From the NCBI GenBank assembly GCA_009693435.1, contig SHXF01000055.1, forward strand, positions 1-27,832: a stretch of 27,832 nucleotides of DNA. The letters are read 5' to 3'. Below the pieces are notes generated by a model, which was not told the DNA's origin, ran no database searches, and saw only the letters and a list, made by a program, of their open reading frames with translations. How positions within the stretch are numbered: the stretch's first letter is position 1; every line of letters begins with the position of its first letter. This document shows positions 7,720 through 15,297 of the stretch, in pieces. Origin of the DNA: Betaproteobacteria bacterium (GTDB lineage: Bacteria > Pseudomonadota > Gammaproteobacteria > Burkholderiales > SG8-39). A program made the position numbers and the translations under genes.

Positions 7720-8377
7720 ATGGGCGCGGGCAGGCTGGACGAAGGCGTGGATTTCCTGGCAAACGACATACCGAGGGGGCTGGAGCTTGGCATCCCGAAT
7801 TACTGGTATACGGTGCTCGCCGCCGAAGATCTGCCGTACGACAGATCGGTGGGCTTCAAGGCATTGGGACGAGAACTGGTTGCGTGGCGCAACAGGGAAG
7901 GCAAGCCCTGCGTCATCGCCGACCGATGCCCGCACCGCGGCGCGCGGTTCTCGGCCGGTCGCGTGGTCGCGGGCGACATCCAGTGCGCCTGGCACGGTCT
8001 GCGCTTCAACGGCGCAGGCCGCTGCACCCTGATTCCCTGGGAGCCCGACGATTCCAGGCTGCGCAATAAAGTGCATCCTGCCGCCTGTCCCGCGGAGGAG
8101 AAAGCGGGCTACGTTTGGGCATACATCGGTGAGCCGGATAATTTTCCGGTGCCGCCGCTGGAGGACTGCCTGCCCGAGGAGTTCGTCGCGAGCGAAGGAT
8201 ATATCCCGTGCCGCGGAATTCCTGTTCAATGTCGACCGCGATGTGCTGAAAGCGCGGCGCATGCTGGCCGATGCGTTTCTGGCGCAGCGCGACGGGCGCC
8301 GTCCGCTGCCCGGCAGGGAGGCGCTGGCCTACCCGGTTCCGGATCATGCCCAAGTCCAGTTCACCGCACCGGTCTAA
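7720..8377 (+). pseudogene. Rieske [2Fe-2S] oxygenase, internally deleted and frameshifted
   Basis: From the ATG at 7720 (behind GGGGAG) the frame encodes a good Rieske domain: CPHRG with ligands Cys70 and His72, then CAWHG with Cys89 and His92, followed by the usual post-Rieske segment (VWAYIGEPDNFPVPPLED). At about 8205-8220 sense switches to the +1 frame, which gives about 50 plausible residues (AAEFLFNVDRDVLKARRMLA and onward) and stops at 8377, 15 bases before the next tctC. The original frame instead runs on into antisense-like sequence. The product totals about 215 residues, whereas ring-hydroxylating oxygenases have 330-450, and the mononuclear-iron catalytic domain with its His-His-Asp triad is absent. 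This looks like a large internal deletion with frame loss, or an assembly error. Confidence 0.7.
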
Positions 8378-8392
8378 CGAGAGGATCCATCA

Positions 8393-9391
8393 ATGAACAT
8401 CGAAGCCGCACTCATGCGCAGCGGGATGATGGCAGCCGCGCTGGCGGGATTGCTCGGATTGCTACCGGGCGCGCAGGCGCAAGTCCAGCCGTATCCGGCC
8501 AAGCCGGTGCGACTGGTGGTGCCTCTGGCCGCGGGCGGGTTGATCGACATCCTGGCGCGCAATATCGCGCCGGAACTGACGCGTGTCTGGGGCCAGCAGG
8601 TGATCGTCGAGAACCGCATCGGCGCGAACACCATCATCGCCGCGGAAATGGTTGCCAAGTCGCCGCCGGACGGCTACACGCTGATGATCACCAACCCGAC
8701 AACGATTTCGATGAACCAGTATCTGTACAAAAAATTGCCTTACGATCCGGAGCGCGACTTCTCGTTGATATACAACATCGGATTCGCGCCCACCGCCATT
8801 GCGGTCGGCCCGACGGTAACCGCGGCCACACTGCAGGAGTTCATCGCGCAGGTCAAAGCGAACCCGGGCGCGATCAACTACGGGAGCTTTGGCATCGGCA
8901 GCACCGCGCATATCGATACCGAACTGTTCAGCACCCACGCGGGCCTGCGCATGACCCACGTTCCCTACAAGGGCGTCGCAGGCGTGCTGCCTGCCCTCGC
9001 AGCGGGAGAAATACACATGGGTTTTGTCGGCATCCGTCCGGCGATCGCGCTGATACAGCAGCAGCGGATACGCGTGCTGGCCATGAACGCGGGGCGGCGC
9101 AGCCCGATGCTGCCCAATGTGCCGACCTTGGCCGAAGCCGGGTATCCGGGCCTGAACCTGGGAGGCTGGTTCGGCATGCTCGCGCCGGTGGCCACGCCGC
9201 GCCCGGTCATCGACAAGATTGCCGCCGACCTCGCGCAGATTTTCAGCCGCGAAGAAATCCGGGAGAAAATCATCGCGGGCAGCGGACTCGAGCCGCTGTT
9301 GCAGAACCCGGAGCAGTTCACGGCCTACGTGCGCGAGGACAGGATTCGCTACGCGCAGCTCATCAAGAGCCTCAATATTTCCCTGGACTGA
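8393..9391 (+). CDS. Bug/TctC-family periplasmic receptor (copy 2)
   Basis: A 332-residue extracytoplasmic receptor. The signal peptide ends near GAQA-QV; then come KPVRLVVPLAAGGLID (binding loop 1), IVENRIGANTIIAAEM, AKSPPDGYTLMITNPTTIS and HVPYKGVAGVLPALAAGEI. In loop 1 the usual P-G-G is A-A-G-G, and the segment after ENR lacks the usual GA-(S/T)-G-x-I-G, reading GANTIIA instead. That is shared with copy 3 (GANQIIG), so these two belong to a different subgroup from copies 1 and 4. GAGGA at 8381-8385 sits 7 bases before the ATG at 8393. It is last in the plus-strand series beginning with adenine deaminase and is followed by a large inverted repeat. Confidence 0.93.
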   Translation: MNIEAALMRSGMMAAALAGLLGLLPGAQAQVQPYPAKPVRLVVPLAAGGLIDILARNIAPELTRVWGQQVIVENRIGANTIIAAEMVAKSPPDGYTLMITNPTTISMNQYLYKKLPYDPERDFSLIYNIGFAPTAIAVGPTVTAATLQEFIAQVKANPGAINYGSFGIGSTAHIDTELFSTHAGLRMTHVPYKGVAGVLPALAAGEIHMGFVGIRPAIALIQQQRIRVLAMNAGRRSPMLPNVPTLAEAGYPGLNLGGWFGMLAPVATPRPVIDKIAADLAQIFSREEIREKIIAGSGLEPLLQNPEQFTAYVREDRIRYAQLIKSLNISLD

Positions 9392-9398
9392 GTTCACC

Positions 9399-9472
9399 GG
9401 GTTGGACTGGCAGCGCGCCGCGACGCCCGCCGGACCGGAATTCGCGCCGCGCGGCGCCGAACCTGCCAACCC
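9399..9472. terminator. Large imperfect inverted repeat between convergent genes
   Basis: GGGTTGG (9399-9405) pairs with CCAACCC (9466-9472), CAG (9411-9413) with CTG (9463-9465), and GCGCCGCG (9415-9422) with CGCGGCGC (9450-9457). It fills the 90-base gap between the tctC stop (9391) and the minus-strand lipoprotein stop (9482). The position suggests a bidirectional transcript end, but there is no T-tract on either strand. Confidence 0.4.
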
Positions 9473-9481
9473 GTTGCGCGT

Positions 9482-9628
9482 TCATCGATTGCACGCGGAA
9501 CTGGCCGTGGCAACGCCGCAGGTGTTCGGCGGCAGCGGACTGTTGGTGAAGCCCACCGCCACGCCGCAGCCCGCCAGTGCCAGACAAAGCGCCGCAAGCA
9601 GCGCCATCCGCGCATGCGCGGCGATCAT
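9482..9628 (-). CDS. 48-residue lipoprotein translationally coupled to the MFS carrier
   Basis: The ATG (9626-9628) overlaps the MFS stop codon in an ATGA arrangement, typical of translational coupling. The product starts MIAAHARMALLAALCLALAG and has a textbook lipobox LAGC (Cys21) after a short hydrophobic core, then about 27 residues (GVAVGFTNSPLPPNTCGVAT...) containing two more cysteines and a PLPPNTCG segment. After processing it would be a roughly 28-residue acylated peptide on the outer face of the inner membrane or on the outer membrane. I recognise no family. The lipobox at the right distance and the exact overlap argue that it is real. It may tune or mark the adjacent transporter, which is inference only. 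Confidence 0.65.
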   Translation of the reverse strand: MIAAHARMALLAALCLALAGCGVAVGFTNSPLPPNTCGVATASSACNR

Positions 9629-10914
9629 GCGCTTGCCGCCTCACGCGGCACGCGCATGAGCGGCCGCTCGTCGATCGGCAGGTTCACCAGCGCGGCGCAG
9701 ACGCCCAGGCCGATGGAAATCATCCATACCAGCTGGTACGAGCCGAAGTTGTCGAACAGATAACCGCCCATCCACACGCCGAGAAAGCTGCCCACCTGGT
9801 GGCTGAAGAACACGATGCCCGACAACATGGACATGTAGGCGACACCGAATATCTGGCCGATCACGCCGCTGGTGAGCGGCACGGTGGAGAGCCACAACAG
9901 GCCCATGATCGAAGCGAACAGGTACACTGAAAATTCACCGCCCGGCAGGAAGATGAACACGGCGATGACCGCCGAGCGGGCCAGGTAGATCAATGAAAGG
10001 AGACCGGTCTTGCTGTGCCTGCTGCCCAGCACACCGGAAGCGTACGAGCCGATGATGTTGAACAGGCCGACCAGTGCCAGCGCGACCATGCCCACGTTGG
10101 CTGCGAATCCGCGGTCCTCCACGTAGGCCGGAAAATGCACGGTGATGAAAGCAAGCTGAAATCCGCAGACGAAATAGCCGGCGGTCAGCAGCAGGAATCC
10201 CTTGTGCGAGAACGCCTCGCGCAATGCCTCGCGGATGCTTTGCTCCAGCGTGTGGCGATTGCTCTGGTCCCGGGTGTCGACCAGGGCCAGCGCCAGCGGG
10301 GCCATCAGCAGCGTTGTCGCTGCAAGCACCAGCAGCGCATTGAACCAGCCGATGTTGTCTATGAGGGTCTGCGCATACGGCAGCATCGCGAACTGTCCCA
10401 GAGATCCAGCGGCGCTCGATATGCCGAGCACCATGCTGCGGCGTTCCACGGGATAGGCGCGCGCCAGCACGCCGAACATGATGCTGAACGAGGTGCAGCC
10501 TTGCGCCAAGCCGACCACCACGCCGGTGGCAAACGTGAACTGCAAGCCGGTGGTCGATGTCGCCATCATCACCAGTCCTGTGGCGTAGAGCGCGGCCCCC
10601 GTGGCCAGAACCCGCCCGGCGCCCTTGCGGTCGGCCAGCGCACCTATGAATGGCTGCGCCGCGCCCCACAGCAGGTTCTGCAGCGCCAGCGCAAAGGCAA
10701 ACGTTTCACGGCTCCAGCCAAGGTCGAAGGTCATCGGCTTGAGGAACAGGCCGAACGTCGCCCGCGTGCCCATGCACAGGGAGAGAATGATACCGGCGCA
10801 GGCAAGCATGATCGCCGGGGTACGCCAGTCGCGTGCGGTGGTCAAAGGGTTCTCGGATGGGAAGGTCGCGGCGCGCTGGTGCGTCGCGGTGCGCTTCACG
10901 ATGCCTGTATGCAA
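9625..10914 (-). CDS. Major facilitator superfamily carrier, oxalate/formate antiporter-like
   Basis: Twelve hydrophobic segments in a product of about 429 residues. The loop 2-3 MFS signature is seen as GALADRKGAGRVLATGA (G-x-[LA]-[AS]-D-[RK]-x-G-x-[RK]). The N-terminal half has the GTRATFGLFLKPMTFDLGWSRETF segment split across TM1 and TM2, which I associate with the OFA and monocarboxylate branch (FGxFxxPxxxxxGWSR). Substrate is therefore probably a small organic acid. The start is unsettled: TTG at 10912-10914, GTG at 10897-10899 or TTG near 10845 (MTTARDW) are all possible and none has a clear ribosome-binding site; the first TM begins only at about residue 32 of the longest form. Divergent from tctC copy 3 (115-base gap), so a shared regulator is plausible. 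Confidence 0.88.
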   Translation of the reverse strand: MHTGIVKRTATHQRAATFPSENPLTTARDWRTPAIMLACAGIILSLCMGTRATFGLFLKPMTFDLGWSRETFAFALALQNLLWGAAQPFIGALADRKGAGRVLATGAALYATGLVMMATSTTGLQFTFATGVVVGLAQGCTSFSIMFGVLARAYPVERRSMVLGISSAAGSLGQFAMLPYAQTLIDNIGWFNALLVLAATTLLMAPLALALVDTRDQSNRHTLEQSIREALREAFSHKGFLLLTAGYFVCGFQLAFITVHFPAYVEDRGFAANVGMVALALVGLFNIIGSYASGVLGSRHSKTGLLSLIYLARSAVIAVFIFLPGGEFSVYLFASIMGLLWLSTVPLTSGVIGQIFGVAYMSMLSGIVFFSHQVGSFLGVWMGGYLFDNFGSYQLVWMISIGLGVCAALVNLPIDERPLMRVPREAASA

Positions 10915-11029
10915 CGTTTATCGGTTCCGGTCAAGTGCTGCTGCCGGTCCCGGCCGTGTGCCAGCGCCTGCAGCGCGAGGATACAATTGCCGAGCACCGT
11001 AAAAGCCGATCGAGCGGAGAGACAGAACG

Positions 11030-12010
11030 ATGAACTGGAAAACGAGTTGCCTGCGCGTGCCCCTGTCGCTGATCGCGTTCGCCGGGCTTCCCGGAATCGC
11101 ACTTGCACAGGCCTGGCCGTCGCAACCGGTCAAGGTCGTCGTTCCCACGCCGCCGGGCGGACTCACCGACATATTCTCCCGTCTGATCGCGGCGCGCCTC
11201 ACCGAAATCTGGGGGCAGCCCATCGTCATCGATAATCGTCCCGGAGCCAATCAGATCATCGGCGCAGATATCGTGGCGAAATCGCCCGCAAACGGCTACA
11301 CGCTGCTGGTGTCGGAGGCATCCACGTTCGTGATGAATCCCCACTTGTACAAGAAATTGCCCTACGACGCGGTCAACGGCTTCACGCCCATCACGGTGCT
11401 GGTGCGCAATCCCTGGGTGATCGCACTGCATCCGTCGGTGCCGGCGAACACCTTCCAGGAACTGGTGGCGCTGGCGAAGGCGAAACCCGGCTCGCTGTCT
11501 TATGGTTCGGCGGGCCTGGGCTCCGCGCACCACATCAGCGTCGATTACCTGAAGAACCTGCTCGGCATCGACATCCTGCACGTGCCGTTCAAAGGCGCCG
11601 CGCCGGCGGTGGCCGCCCTACAGGGCGGGCAGATCTCGATGATGATGATAGGACCGGTGCTGGTCGAACCGCTTGCCCAGGCGGGCAAGGCCAAACTGAT
11701 CGCGGTGGCCACGCCCAGGCGCGTCGCAGCGCTGCCCAACCTGCCGACCATCGCGGAGTCCGGTGCGCCGGGCTACGAGGCCGGCACCTGGTTTGCGCTG
11801 GTCGGGCCGGCGGGCATGCCGCGCGACATCGTCGCAAAAATTCACGGTGACGTGGTGAAGGTCCTGAATATGCCTGCGCTGAAGGAGTACTGCGCCAAGC
11901 AGTGGCTGGAGGTGGATGGCAACACTCCCGATCAGTTCGCCGCCTACATGAAATCCGAGTACACGCGCTGGCAGGACCTGATCAAACGCTCCGGTGTGAC
12001 CGTGGAATAG
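11030..12010 (+). CDS. Bug/TctC-family periplasmic receptor (copy 3)
   Basis: A 326-residue periplasmic binding protein with signal peptide ending IALA-QA, then WPSQPVKVVVPTPPGGLTDI (binding loop 1), IVIDNRPGANQIIGADIVAK, ANGYTLLVSEASTFVMNPHL, and HVPFKGAAPAVAALQGGQI. GGAGAG lies about 9 bases upstream of the ATG at 11030. It heads a plus-strand operon with an alpha/beta hydrolase, an M24-fold protein and a class II aldolase, and so probably supplies or senses the substrate these enzymes act on. Like copy 2 it has GAN-x-II after ENR/DNR, so these two form a closer pair than the other copies. No TctA/TctB partner is present. Confidence 0.93.
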   Translation: MNWKTSCLRVPLSLIAFAGLPGIALAQAWPSQPVKVVVPTPPGGLTDIFSRLIAARLTEIWGQPIVIDNRPGANQIIGADIVAKSPANGYTLLVSEASTFVMNPHLYKKLPYDAVNGFTPITVLVRNPWVIALHPSVPANTFQELVALAKAKPGSLSYGSAGLGSAHHISVDYLKNLLGIDILHVPFKGAAPAVAALQGGQISMMMIGPVLVEPLAQAGKAKLIAVATPRRVAALPNLPTIAESGAPGYEAGTWFALVGPAGMPRDIVAKIHGDVVKVLNMPALKEYCAKQWLEVDGNTPDQFAAYMKSEYTRWQDLIKRSGVTVE

Positions 12011-12084
12011 CGCGCGGCCCCGTCGATATCAGCCGTGCCGGGCGGCCAGGCCGTCTGCGAATTCAATCGAACGGAGATAAGAAG

Positions 12085-13224
12085 ATGGCATCAGCAGCAC
12101 CGGGGGGCGACCTCCTGAACGTAACGCGCGCGGAGCAGTCCCTGTTTTCCGCGCCCGGCCTGCCGGGCGGCGGGCAGATGGAAATCCGCATGGAGATTTC
12201 GCCGCTGCATCCCGATCCGGATGTGCGGGACGTGGCGCAGCGCGTCAAGTCCTTCAACCTGGAGAGCTGGTACGCGGAGTGGACGCGCGTGGCGCGCAAG
12301 AACGAGGAACTGGCGGCGGGTTTCGAAAAGGAGGACCGCAAGGCCACGGCGCACGAGTTCTACCGGCGCGCCGTCGATTTCTACCGCCGGGCGCTGGTGT
12401 ACATGCGCGAAGGCGATGCGCGCATGCTGCCCTTGTACAGGAAGCTGCGGGAGGTGTTCGACCGCGCCTGGGCCCTCGCGCCTGCCCCATTCGAGCGCGT
12501 GTTGATCCCGTATGAAGGCGAGATGCTGGAAGGCCTGTTTTATCCGGCGCGGGGCAAACCGGGCGCGCGCTCGCCGGTGATCTACAACTACGCCGGCGCC
12601 GACGGCATCGTGCATAAGGGGGACGACGCCGAGTGGTCGCCGTTCGTGCGCCGCGGCATGTCCTTCATCGACGTCGATGCGCCCGGCCACGGCGGATCGT
12701 TGCGGGAGAAGAAGCTGTACGCGCCGCCGGATTCGGAGCGCGTCGCCAAAGCGGTCATCGACTACCTCGCGACGCGGCCCGATGTCGATGCGGAGCGCAT
12801 CGGCCTGCACGGATCTTCCATGGGCGGCTACTCGGGACCGCGCTGCGCCACGGCGGAAAAGCGCATCAAGGCGCTGGCCGTGTGGAGCGGGGCGTACAGC
12901 CTGGGCGAGGATATTTTCGATTACTACCCGCCGATACAGGACCGGCTGCGCTGGCTGATCGGCGCGAAAGACCTGCGCGAAGCGCGCGAGAAGATGCGCT
13001 CATACACCCTGGAAGGTAGGGCGGGAATGATCACCTGCCCGATGCTCATCGGCTACTGCTATGACGACCGCATCATGGACCCGCGCGGTGCGCTCAGGCT
13101 GTACGAGAACGCGGTCAACGCCGAGCGCCAGATGCTGGATGGCGTCGGGCACGGCGACAAGATTTTCGAGCGCAAGACTTTTATTGCCGATTGGTTCATG
13201 AAGCAGCTGGGCGCGGCGCAATGA
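12085..13224 (+). CDS. Alpha/beta hydrolase, 2,6-dihydroxypseudooxynicotine hydrolase-like
   Basis: Cytoplasmic serine-type hydrolase of 379 residues. An N-terminal helical region (about 1-135, including ATAHEFYRRAVDFYRRALVY) precedes the catalytic domain. This is the layout of the FrsA/DUF1100-like branch that includes the nicotine-pathway C-C hydrolase. Catalytic triad candidates: Ser245 in HGSSMGG (G-x-S-x-G), Asp327/328 in YDDRIMDP, and His356 in GVGHGDK. An oxyanion or N-terminal strand motif is visible at VIYNYAGADG. GGAGA at 12073-12077 fixes the ATG at 12085. Its stop overlaps the next start (ATGA at 13221-13224), so the two are translated together. Substrate is unknown: esters, amides or a beta-diketone C-C bond are all possible for this family. 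Confidence 0.82.
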   Translation: MASAAPGGDLLNVTRAEQSLFSAPGLPGGGQMEIRMEISPLHPDPDVRDVAQRVKSFNLESWYAEWTRVARKNEELAAGFEKEDRKATAHEFYRRAVDFYRRALVYMREGDARMLPLYRKLREVFDRAWALAPAPFERVLIPYEGEMLEGLFYPARGKPGARSPVIYNYAGADGIVHKGDDAEWSPFVRRGMSFIDVDAPGHGGSLREKKLYAPPDSERVAKAVIDYLATRPDVDAERIGLHGSSMGGYSGPRCATAEKRIKALAVWSGAYSLGEDIFDYYPPIQDRLRWLIGAKDLREAREKMRSYTLEGRAGMITCPMLIGYCYDDRIMDPRGALRLYENAVNAERQMLDGVGHGDKIFERKTFIADWFMKQLGAAQ

Positions 13225-14435
13225 GTAGCCCGCAGGATGCGCGCAACGGTGCCGCTCGCGCGAGCCTGGATCTGGGGCTGCGACTCTCCGCCATCCTCGA
13301 TCAGCCCTTTCCGCGGTTCTCCGCTGCGGAATTGGCGCGCCGAAAACAGGCGCTGGCCGACATCATGGCGAAGCACGGTGTCGATCAGCTGATCGTTTCG
13401 GGCGAGCAAAAGGTCGGCACCGGCATTCCCTACCTCACCGCCTGGTTGACCACTTCGGACCAGATGCTGGTGTTCAGCCCGAACGAGCGCATGCGCATGT
13501 TCGTCGAATGGGTCAACCACGTACCCCTGGCGAGGCGCATTGCGGAGGACTGCGACGTGGAGTGGGGCGAGCACCGCGGCCTGGACAAGCTCATCCTGGA
13601 ACTGAAGCGCCGCGGGGCGAAGAAGATCGGGATAATGGGCGCATTCAACTTCGCCAAGTACCGCCGCCTGTCCGCCCTTTTTCCGGAAATCGTCGACCTG
13701 AACCGGGAATACAGCCTGCTGCGATTGACGAAGTCGGACGAAGAACTCGACTGGTTGCGCATCGGCGCTGCATTCTGCGATGCGTCCATACGGGCGATGC
13801 AGCGCGAGGTGCGCGCCGGCATCAATGAGCGCGAGATCTGCGACATCGTCGAGCGCGCCTACGTGCCGTTCGGCGGCACCACCATCATCCATCATTGTGG
13901 GGTCACCGCCATGGCGCAGCCCGACTGCTACGTGCCGCGCCAGCATCCGATGAACCGCATCGTCCAGGGCGGGGACTGCGTGTTCATCGAGATCACCGGG
14001 GAATTCTGGGGCTACGGCGGGCAAGTGCTGCGCACCTTTGCCGTGGAAGCCGAGCCCACGCCGCTGTACCGCGACCTGTTCGCCGTGGCCGAGGCGGCCT
14101 ACGACGCGGTGACCGGCGTGATCCGCCCCGGCTGCACCATGCAGGAGATTCTCGACGCCTCGGAATTGATAGAACGCGCCGGCTTCACCGTCTGCGACGA
14201 CCTGGTGCACGGATTCGGCGGCGGCTATTACCAGCCAATACTGGGCAGCAAAAGCCGCCCCGCAGGGCCGATTCCCGACATCGTGCTTGCGGAAAACATG
14301 ACTGTCGTGGTGCAGCCCAACGTCATCAACCGCGACATGACCGCGGGGGTGCAGGTGGGCGAACTGATACGCGTGACGAAGTCCGGCTTCGAAAGCCTGC
14401 ACCGCACGCCGCGGGGGTTTCTGCGGTTGGGGTGA
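13221..14435 (+). CDS. M24 (creatinase/prolidase) fold protein with substituted metal site
   Basis: A 404-residue protein with the two-domain creatinase/aminopeptidase P layout: N-terminal domain about 1-170, pita-bread domain after SDEELDWLRIGAAFCDASI. Aligning the motifs by eye with PepQ or MetAP shows that the five metal ligands are mostly gone. First Asp is Glu257 (FIEITGEF), second Asp, exactly 11 residues on, is Gln268 (GGQVLRTF), the GHG His remains as His330 (LVHGFGG), the E of IEPG is Gln365 (VVQPN), and the last Glu is Gly380 (GVQVGEL; Glu381 adjacent). The catalytic His of VHE is Tyr. Creatinase also works on this fold without metal, so a C-N hydrolase of a small molecule is more likely than a peptidase. 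Start ATG overlaps the preceding stop (ATGA). Operon with hydrolase and aldolase. Confidence 0.83.
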   Translation: MSSPQDARNGAARASLDLGLRLSAILDQPFPRFSAAELARRKQALADIMAKHGVDQLIVSGEQKVGTGIPYLTAWLTTSDQMLVFSPNERMRMFVEWVNHVPLARRIAEDCDVEWGEHRGLDKLILELKRRGAKKIGIMGAFNFAKYRRLSALFPEIVDLNREYSLLRLTKSDEELDWLRIGAAFCDASIRAMQREVRAGINEREICDIVERAYVPFGGTTIIHHCGVTAMAQPDCYVPRQHPMNRIVQGGDCVFIEITGEFWGYGGQVLRTFAVEAEPTPLYRDLFAVAEAAYDAVTGVIRPGCTMQEILDASELIERAGFTVCDDLVHGFGGGYYQPILGSKSRPAGPIPDIVLAENMTVVVQPNVINRDMTAGVQVGELIRVTKSGFESLHRTPRGFLRLG

Positions 14436-14463
14436 GCGGCACAGCAGGAGAAAGGAAACGGCA

Positions 14464-15270
14464 ATGGGCGATCAGATCGAAGTCCCTGCACGGGCAACCT
14501 GTGACGCAACGCCGGACGGAGCGGCCGCAGCAGCGCGTTTCGGCGCGGAGGAATGGGCGGCACGGGTGCAGCTTGCGGCGTGTTACCGCATCTTCGCGCA
14601 TCTCGGCTGGACAGAACTCATCTACAACCACATCACGTTGCGGCTTCCGGGGCCGGACCGGCATTTCCTCATCAATCCGTTCGGCCTGCATTATTCCGAG
14701 GTGTGCGCCTCTAACCTGGTGAAGATCGACGTGCGCGGCAACATCATCGGCGCGGCCGACTGGCCGGTGAATCCCGCGGGCTTCACCATTCATGCCTGCA
14801 TACACGAGGGCATTGCCGGGGCGCACTGCGTGATGCATACCCACACCACGGCCGGCATGGCGGTGGCCTGCAGCAAGGCAGGGTTGTCGATGAGCAATTT
14901 CTATTCGGCGCAGTTGCACGGCAAACTCGCCTATCACGACTTCGAAGGCATTACGGTGCACGCAGACGAAGGCCCGCGCCTGCTTGCTGCTATCGGCGAG
15001 AAGCCGGCCGTCATCTTGCGCAACCACGGCCTGCTGGCATGGGCCGACAGCGTGCCGCGCGCCTTCGCCGTCCTGTGGCTGCTGAACCGCGCCTGCGAGA
15101 TCCAGCTCGCAGCCACGTCCATGGGGCCGGTCATCGACATTCCCGAAGACGTGCAGGAAAAGTGCACGCGCGACTCGCTGCAGTTCAATCCGAAATTCGG
15201 CGCCGGACAGGATGTGTTCGACGCGCTGACACGAGCGGTCGACAGACTGGATCCCTCATTCCGAAACTGA
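14464..15270 (+). CDS. Class II aldolase/adducin family protein
   Basis: A 268-residue cytoplasmic protein of the L-fuculose-phosphate aldolase superfamily, which cleave or decarboxylate via a zinc-stabilised enediolate. Zinc ligands are visible in VMHTHTTAG (His125, His127), and the C-terminal RNHGLLAWA carries the third His. Entry segment LGWTELIYNHITLRLPG and FLINPFGLHYSEV are typical of the family. The usual acid Glu near position 75 seems to lie in HYSEV, but I cannot assign the catalytic residue firmly. AGGAG and AAGGAAA precede the ATG at 14464. Fourth and last gene of the tctC-hydrolase-M24-aldolase operon, 28 bases after the M24 gene; it ends 27 bases from a convergent methyltransferase. 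Role is probably a late C-C cleavage or decarboxylation step. Confidence 0.88.
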   Translation: MGDQIEVPARATCDATPDGAAAAARFGAEEWAARVQLAACYRIFAHLGWTELIYNHITLRLPGPDRHFLINPFGLHYSEVCASNLVKIDVRGNIIGAADWPVNPAGFTIHACIHEGIAGAHCVMHTHTTAGMAVACSKAGLSMSNFYSAQLHGKLAYHDFEGITVHADEGPRLLAAIGEKPAVILRNHGLLAWADSVPRAFAVLWLLNRACEIQLAATSMGPVIDIPEDVQEKCTRDSLQFNPKFGAGQDVFDALTRAVDRLDPSFRN

Positions 15271-15297
15271 TACGGAGAGCGCCCGGGATCGCGCGCT

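Noticed and set aside
8378..9549. Continuation of the Rieske frame into the following tctC gene as one 611-residue protein
   Set aside because: After about residue 165 the frame is the wrong phase of tctC copy 2 and has no family character. The proper tctC frame has its own start and ribosome-binding site.
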